DNA of 64,000 nt, taken from NCBI RefSeq assembly GCF_963169125.1, contig NC_084801.1:73783696-73847695 (forward strand). The letters run 5' to 3'. The position numbers and the translations under genes were made by a program. This document shows positions 57,646 through 64,000 of the stretch, one piece after another; positions within the stretch are counted from its first letter, which is position 1; each line of letters opens with the position of its first letter. A model generated the notes under the pieces. That model did no database searches. It was not told the origin of the DNA and was given only the letters and a program-made list of their open reading frames with translations. This DNA is from Humulus lupulus (taxonomy: Eukaryota; Streptophyta; Magnoliopsida; Rosales; Cannabaceae).

Positions 57646-58603
57646 CTAGGATTAGTAAACATGGAAATTATGACTAGGTATTAAGCTAGGGCTCGGGAAG
57701 CGGATTGTGCTCGAGAGGCATTGCTCGTATTCAGTAAACATGGAAATTAAAGGTAAGAAAATTGCACCCGGTTGTGGATTTATTATGGGACTAAGGTTTC
57801 CCTGATCTGTATGATCTTTAGAGGATGGTATTATGCCATGCAAATAGTAAACAAACAGACTAAGAGTGTCGAGGTTTACACTAGCGCACAGGGCGCGGCT
57901 CGGCCACTGGTAGCTGAGGACAGCTTATTATGCACTGAGCTCGGTTTAAACGGGCTAGAGTCAGTGGGGTAAATCGAGGGTGCGACCTAAGGTGTCGACC
58001 TTGATTAATATGTGATTTGATTGCTGAGATTGGTTGGTGAATTCGTCGTATTGTATAGTTAAGTGTTGATTGGCTGAATATTTGATTGTCTCTACATGCT
58101 ATACGATTAATGTGATATGTTAAGTATATGGTCATGCTTAGAGGGTTATTTAACTGTTATCATTGCTCGTTATATGATGTTATTTTTTCTTCTTGGGCCT
58201 TAGCTCACGGGTGTTTCGTGGTGCAGGTAAAGGCAAGGGTAAGATTGATCAGCCCTGACTCAGAGTGCTCTGAGAGCAGAATGAACATGGACAGCTACTT
58301 AGCCACCACGGTTGAGGGGAGATAGGGACAGGAGAGCCATAAACATTTGTTTTGCCTTTAGAAAGGCTGGTGGTTGTCTGTACCCTGGAAATTTTGTAAA
58401 CAGACTTTTGAATCGCTATTTCTTTTGGGATCCCATGTGTAAAATGTAAAATTATATGGAAAAAATATTTTCAAACAAAAACCTTTTAATCCTAGCACAT
58501 TAATGACGTTAGTAAACATGTTTTTAACTGGTTGGCTTGATTAGCAAGTCCTGCACCTTTATAAATAGACAGTGTAGCGGTCATGGCTATCCAGGGCGTT
58601 ACA
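57646..58603 (+). repeat. Truncated family F LTR (3' part)
   Basis: About 960 bp matching 50,390-51,465 of the plus-strand F LTR: ATGACTAGGT at the start, then GTGGTGCAGGTAAAGGC near 58,218 and CAGGGCGTTACA at the end. It has only one copy of the segment that is duplicated in 48,903-51,465. The left end is cut at the copia I junction; the right end abuts gag G (flank GTCTG). Confidence 0.85.
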
Positions 58604-59760
58604 GTCTGGGTCAAGGTAAATACTCTGGCAGGAATGATACTATCCCTCTGTTTCGGCTCTTCGTTCCTGGCTTGTGGGCAGTCCTTCCTCAAATGACAAA
58701 TACTCCCACAAGTAAAGCAGGCCCTGATCCTGCACTCTCCCTGATGTTGTTTCTGCATCGAGGACACATAGGGAAACTCTTCTAGTTGTCTCCCCCGTCT
58801 TGGCGGCCACTGAAAGCACCTTGTGCCATCCTATATGTGTCAGGAGGAACAAAAGAGTATGGGCCCTTTCTCTTCTATTAACTAGGGCCACTACCCTGGC
58901 TAGATCTAGTAAAAGGAGGAACCATCCTCTGAGCATTGCGCCTAGCGGCGCCCTCGCTCCATATTTGATCCTCGGCCCCCTCAACTGTAAGGGACTTTTC
59001 CACTACCTGTGCATAGGTAGAAGTTCTCAGGTCCAAATTTATCTTAACGTCATGGGCGATCATAACATTCAATCCCCGCACAAATCGATCTCTTCGTGCC
59101 ATGTCAATTGGCACAAAATTCGGTGCGAACTTTGCCAAACCGTGAATCTTCAAAGCATACTCAGTAACCGTCATCCGATTCTAAGTCAAGTTCGTAAACT
59201 CATCAACCTTCGCAGCTTGGATTGTGACACTGTACTACTTCTCATTAAATACATTTCTGAACTCTTTCTAGGTCATGACTACAATATTGTTTCTCTGCGA
59301 CACAACATCCCACCAGATGCGGGCATCTTCTCTCACATGTAGCTTGCATAGGCTACTCTCTCATTCCTTTCTACCCTCATCAAATCCAGGATGGAAGAAA
59401 TCATATTCATCAACTACTCTACCCGTAGTGGGTCTGGACCACCCTCGACGGTGGAAGGTTCCTACTTCTTAAACCTCTCATACAAACGTTCCCACCTATT
59501 CCCATAGTAGGCTAGGTTGGCACTGGTCCCACAGCCTGTGGAACCTGTAACCCAATGCTCTGAGGAGGGGTCTACTACCTCAAATTTCAAAGCTCTTCTT
59601 CTGTTTTGTGAGGTATAGCTTCCATCTCGGTAAATAACTGTTGCCAATTCGGTGGGGCTGGTGGAGGTTCTTGACCCTGGTTGTCATCCTCGGCCCTATT
59701 GTCATGGTGGTTCTGATTGATGGCCGAGGCATTACTACAATATGCCTGCAATTAATGACG
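58604..59760 (-). pseudogene. Chromovirus-like gag (copy G)
   Basis: Minus-strand relative of gag E. From the start: NQGQEPPPAPPNWQQLF near 59,660, RWERLYERFKK near 59,480, then a damaged capsid region. TVTEYALKIHGLAKF, VPIDMARRDRFVRGLN and AEGAEDQ-like VEGAEDQIWSEG follow (59,170-58,940), and RMVPPFTRSSQGSGPS near 58,930. A CCHC zinc knuckle, CFTCGSICHLRKDCPQ, is near 58,700. Several frameshifts separate these blocks. It is cut at 58,604, just after the zinc knuckle, by the F LTR fragment, so protease and pol are missing. Confidence 0.85.
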
Positions 59761-60064
59761 CCGCACATCAGGCATGATAACAACATCCAAAACCACCTCC
59801 CAATTTCATCAACCGATCATAACGAGCAAGTCCACAAGTCACACACAACATAAAACAATCAAGGGGCCATGCCCTAACATCATGCATATATAATAACACA
59901 TTCATCATGATCTATCTATATATATTCAAGACAACAGGGCACATAAACAAGCAATTAAGCATATAATTAATTAATTACCAACAAACACTAAGTTGAGTAT
60001 GTCAATGGCACCGAGCGTACATGTTCGGTCGATCTCAAGGAACCATAAACCTTGACACGCTCTG
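59761..60064 (-). other. Leader of element G ending inside its primer-binding site
   Basis: On the minus strand, CAGAGCGTGTCAAGG (60,064-60,050) and GAGATCGACCGAACATGTACG match the leader right of LTR H (CAGAGCGAGCCAAGG from about 62,311). The first half of the PBS (TGGTAT) is missing because the plus-strand LTR H starts at 60,065. The remainder is AT-rich untranslated leader. Confidence 0.7.
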
Positions 60065-62301
60065 TGTAACGACCTAAATTTGCTAATAAGGCTTGGAGCC
60101 TTGATTAGCGTGCCGGGAGGGCAATAATTGTTATATTGCATTAATTTATGTGAATTTAATGAGTATGTAATAAGTATGCATGTTTAGGTGAAATAAATAT
60201 GCATGTGGACCCCATTTGTATGATAGGGGTAAATCGGTAATTTTATCCCGCTTTGGGCATCTATGTGATAATTGTATTATGTGATTTGTACCACGTGAGG
60301 GTGGTGTTATTATTGTGATGCACGTGCCGAGATGGTCCTAGAGAGCTAGTTAACTCAAATTCACAACAGGATTTTTATACCCGGCTCGGAGGGAGCCTAG
60401 GGGTATTTTGGGGATTTTGTAATTGGGTTCTTGTGAGTTATTGGTAATTGGTGATATAGTAATTTGTGTTACTGTTAGTAACCATTGAGAGTAACAAGTT
60501 TGGTTGAAAGAAGTGGTAGAATTGCAAGAAAGTAGGAATGACAAAAAGGCCCTTGAGGTTTAGCTAAAAAAGGAAATTTAAGGATGGGTAAGATGGTCAT
60601 TTGGCTGGGAATTAGATATCTTGCAGCTGGGTAAAAGGGGTACACGGTTTGGGCTTGGTCATATGATGGCTTTGATAAAAATTGAAGGGAAGGAAAACTA
60701 GAAGAAAGAGAAAGCTAGGGCAAGAAGAAAAAGAGTAGAAGGGGCTGAAGTGGGAGTTTAGGAGGAGATCAAAGAAGCTTAAGGTTGTATTCTCCACTTG
60801 AGGTAAGGATTTTATGCAAATTTATGATTTGTTTCTGTTTTGGTTTACGAAATTGATGCATGGTTTAAGTTTTGAGCTATGGGTTTAAATTTTATGAAGT
60901 TGAAATCAAAGGTGTGGATTTTTGGGTGTGATTGTGTTTTTGATCTTGATGATAGTGTCTATAGGTTGTTAGATGGTTCATTTGAGGTTTCAATTTGGTT
61001 TTGGGGTTGAGATATGTGTTTGGGCTGGTTTAGAGGAGTTTTGGATAAGGGAATTGAAGGAGAAAAACCCAGAAATTCTGAGTTCGCGATGGAGCGCCGC
61101 GGCGCGAGGATAATTCCAGTCAGGGTAGGCTCTCTGACTTGCTGGGCGCCGCGACCCTATTGGGCAGGGCGCCGCGGCCCTCTTGGGTAGCGCCGCGGCG
61201 CTAGGCCATTTTCAGGACTTGAAAATTTGCATTTTTGTGCTTTTGCTCCGGGGGTTCAGGGGATGGTTCCAATGTATTGTTTTGAGGAATAAGAGGTCCC
61301 GAGAGTGCGGGATTGGTCCCGGGAAGTGGTTTTGGGTGGTTAGTAATTAAAAGTGTTTTATGTGTGTTGTGACTAGGATTTCGGAGAGGCATGCTAGAGG
61401 ACCGTGCTTGTGGCCTTGGTGCATCGGAAAGGTCGGGATACAAGTAAGAAAACTGTAGCACTCGAGATTAGGGCATGGACCCATAGTGTTATTACAGGGC
61501 ATGGCCCTAGATTGTATTATGTGCTAATGTATAACCTTAAATGAATTATTATATGTTTGAATGATTATTTTGAAATGTATTATATATGTGATTATAGTGC
61601 AATGAACGGCTAAGGCCGAGAGCGGCAAGGCCGAGAACAGCAATGGAGCCGAGAATGGCGAAAGGCCGAGAACGGCAGCGAGGTCGAAAGTAACACTTAG
61701 CATATGGGATGCTTACAGTCAGGGTAGGACCCAATGGATACATGAGATATCCTTACGGTGAGAACCGAGACCCAAGCTTTGGTAAGGCTTCTGGGGCGGC
61801 ATGGCCGTGTTTGCTTAGTTTGATGGATGACCTGTTTATCTGTGGACTGTCTGATATGTTAACTATATAATTTACATATGTTATGAACTGTATGAGTTTT
61901 CTTGCTGGGCTTCGGCTCACGGGTGCTCTGTGTTGCAGGTAAGGGCAAAGATTGAGTCAACCAGCCATGAGTATGGAGAGCGTGAAGCGACGCGTACATG
62001 TTTGGCCTGCCCGACTGCTTTGGTTGGGGGTTTATTCGAGAAATGGCTGTAATAATCTGTGATCTTACTAATTAATCAACTGTAAACTTATTTTAAGTTG
62101 CAAATAGTTTTCAAATCTTATTTTGGGATCCCAAACGTTAAATACTGGAAGTTTTCAATAAAAAAACGCATTTTTTTAGATTACAGCCTTAACTTTTGCT
62201 TAGTCACACCTTTGTTTTAAAAACCTCGGTTAGCGAGTTCATTGCACAAAATTTCTTATAAAATTCACTTAGTAACGACTTTAAGGTAGTAGGGCGTTAG
62301 A
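60065..62301 (+). repeat. Family F 5' LTR (element H), 2,237 bp
   Basis: Starts TGTAACGACCTAAATTTGC and ends GGGCGTTAGA (CA drifted to GA). It is followed after two bases by TTGGTATCAGAGC, so it is a 5' LTR on the plus strand. It holds GC-rich palindromic blocks (GCGCCGCGGCGC and variants, 61,095-61,205), a short repeat of GGCCGAGAACGGC-like units (61,605-61,685) and the conserved TTGCAGGTAAGGGCAAAG block near 61,933. Confidence 0.9.
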
Positions 62302-64000
62302 ACTTGGTATCAGAGCGAGCCAAGGTTTATTGGTTCTGGAGATCGACCGAACATGTACGCTCGCTGTCAGTGACAAGCTCGACTAAGGGTTGGTTGGTAT
62401 GAATGATTGACATGCTTGAACGTATGTTTGAATGCCCTGTTTGCCTGCTTAATAATATGGAGCATGAGGAATGAGTTGACATATGCATGAGATACTGTTG
62501 GGGCTAGGCCCTTGACTATTGCATGTTGAGATTGATGCGTGCTGAATAACATTATTATGCATGTGGATGAATATTGGCATAGTGGTTTGCATATTGAATG
62601 TATGTGGTTAACTGTCTGAATTGAATTTGTATGTAATATATGTTTATTGGCTTGTATGAAGCATGTTGAGACTTGGGTATACTTGGTGATGTTAAAATCT
62701 GGTAGCTAAATGTATATCATTGTGGATTTGGCCTAAATATGCTTTGTGTGTGCATGATATCTGTGGATATTTGGATCTAGTGGTGGTTTGGTTCAGAGTA
62801 TGAACCACAGAGTTCAGGAGTTGGTCAGTAGTGGCGGATGAACTCAACTTGTTGATTCATAGAATGGTTAAGTGGATCTAACATTGTGTTGAAGGAGGAT
62901 TCTAGATAAAAGTTGGAGTTAGAGATCTCCATTTATCCCTGAAAGCAGTAGAAGTTGGTCACTAGTGTGTGAGTAAGCTGTGGGGTTTAATAGTTGAGAT
63001 GGAACAGAAGAGCAGCAGACTTCTCTGGGAAAATAGCTGCTTTGTATGTGTTAACAGTAAGGTTACCAGTGTTGGTTTATTGTGAGGGTATGGAAAGATA
63101 AGGGTATTATGTAAAAGGCTTAAAAAGGGTGTTATCCTTTGGTTTTGAGGAAAGTTAGAGTTGACAAAGAATCCATCAGTGGATGGGCAAGGTTAATTCC
63201 ACCCTTGGTTATAAGGGGATGAGAGCCCATGATTAAAGGGTTGTGTTAAATATTGTGGCAGAGGGATGCCTGGATATGGTACTCGGGCTGAGATATTGGC
63301 ATGATGGGTTGGAAAGAGCTCAGATGGTGAATTGATAAGAAAGGGGGTTATAGAGACATGGTTTGAGCTGTGGAGACTGGTGGGCTTATAAGCTTAGTTT
63401 GGAGTGATAGGGTAACAACAGTGTAAATCAATGGATTTGGTGAATTGGGTAATTCATTTTGGAAATTTATACTGACGGATGTATCCAGAAATGATGGCGA
63501 CCCATTTAAAGATTGAATTCTGGGATAGTCCAAGGTATTTGGGCCGCTCTGATGTACGAATCTATCTTCTGTATGTGGATGGCGGAGAGGGCCATGTGGT
63601 TCAAAGAACTGATGAATGATGTATAGAACATGAGTGCTAGAGCTGCAGATGGCAGTGCTTCCTTTGATGGAGTTAGTAAAGATAGATTTGTGATAATCGA
63701 GGTAAAAGAACCCCGAATAGTTCTGTGGCTTCTGGTTTTGCCAGAAAGGGGGAAAAGTCTGATTGATAAGATGGTACTTTTATTGATAGAATGTAGCAAG
63801 GACAGATTCTCAATTTTTGAGGTAGAAGGACCCCAGACAGTGCTTGGGCACCTAATTTGAGATTGGAAAGAAGCCTGATTGAAAAAGGTAGTTATCAAGA
63901 TGGTGACAGGAACCAGGGAGGTTATTTTTGGGTATGCACATGAGGGAGAGGATGCCACCTGGGAGGAGGTCAGGTGAGGGCATGGCTTCCATATGAAATA
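62302..64000 (+). other. PBS and internal region of element H, continuing past the window
   Basis: TTGGTATCAGAGCGAGCC at 62,303-62,321 is a perfect initiator-Met-type PBS followed by the GAGATCGACCGAACATGTACG leader. From about 62,400 to 63,880 I see no gag or pol domain in any frame. Near 63,920-63,955 the plus strand reads HEGEDATWEEVR, weakly like the EATWE motif of integrase chromodomains, which could mean a large internal deletion; this is not secure. Confidence 0.6.

Noticed and set aside
62302..63999. Open frames near 63,506-63,958 as a new gene
   Set aside because: Short frames on both strands, no motif and no splice support; probably degenerate retrotransposon interior.

Overview
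The window is plant nuclear DNA, almost certainly from a eudicot, and it is a dense nest of decayed transposable elements. The evidence is a set of plant-specific retrotransposon lineages: Tat-type Ty3/gypsy elements with two RNase H domains and an extra antisense gene, chromovirus-like Ty3/gypsy gag with LTRs over 2 kb, and Ty1/copia. A CACTA DNA-transposon end and intron-bearing plant exons are also present. I cannot name the species. I see no intact single-copy host gene; the only clearly host-derived coding sequence is the two-exon C-terminus of an acetoacetyl-CoA thiolase gene.

Layout. 1-4.6 kb: Tat-type element A, cut by the window edge, heavily mutated, ending in tandem repeats. 4.6-9.9 kb: a short acidic coding scrap, one CACTA end with dense subterminal repeats, and minus-strand thiolase and unidentified exons. 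9.86-39.23 kb: a composite of three related Tat-type elements. Element D (minus) and element C (plus) are joined head to head near 18,750, both lacking their 5' halves, with 3' LTRs facing outward. Inside C's RNase H domain lies the structurally complete element B (20,810-33,146) with two 758-bp LTRs and a near-perfect 5-bp target duplication. 39.2-51.5 kb: a long copia LTR and a chromovirus-like gag, both interrupted by LTRs of one family (called F here); two of these are solo LTRs with perfect target duplications. 51.5-57.6 kb: a Ty3 RT scrap, small minisatellites and a 5'-truncated copia element. 57.6-64 kb: an F-LTR fragment, a minus-strand gag, and an F LTR with a primer-binding site leading into an internal region that runs off the window.

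How the parts work together. In B, C and D the sense strand carried gag-PR-RT-RNaseH-IN. The opposite strand downstream of IN carries a second gene with its own TATA-like box, a 400-520 bp leader intron and four coding exons. It encodes a domain resembling the Pfam 'putative gypsy type transposon' family plus a C-terminal coiled coil. All three copies share this plan, and copy B keeps its frame through all three coding introns. This spliced antisense gene is the most interesting system in the window. All copies now carry stops or frameshifts, so nothing here looks autonomously active.
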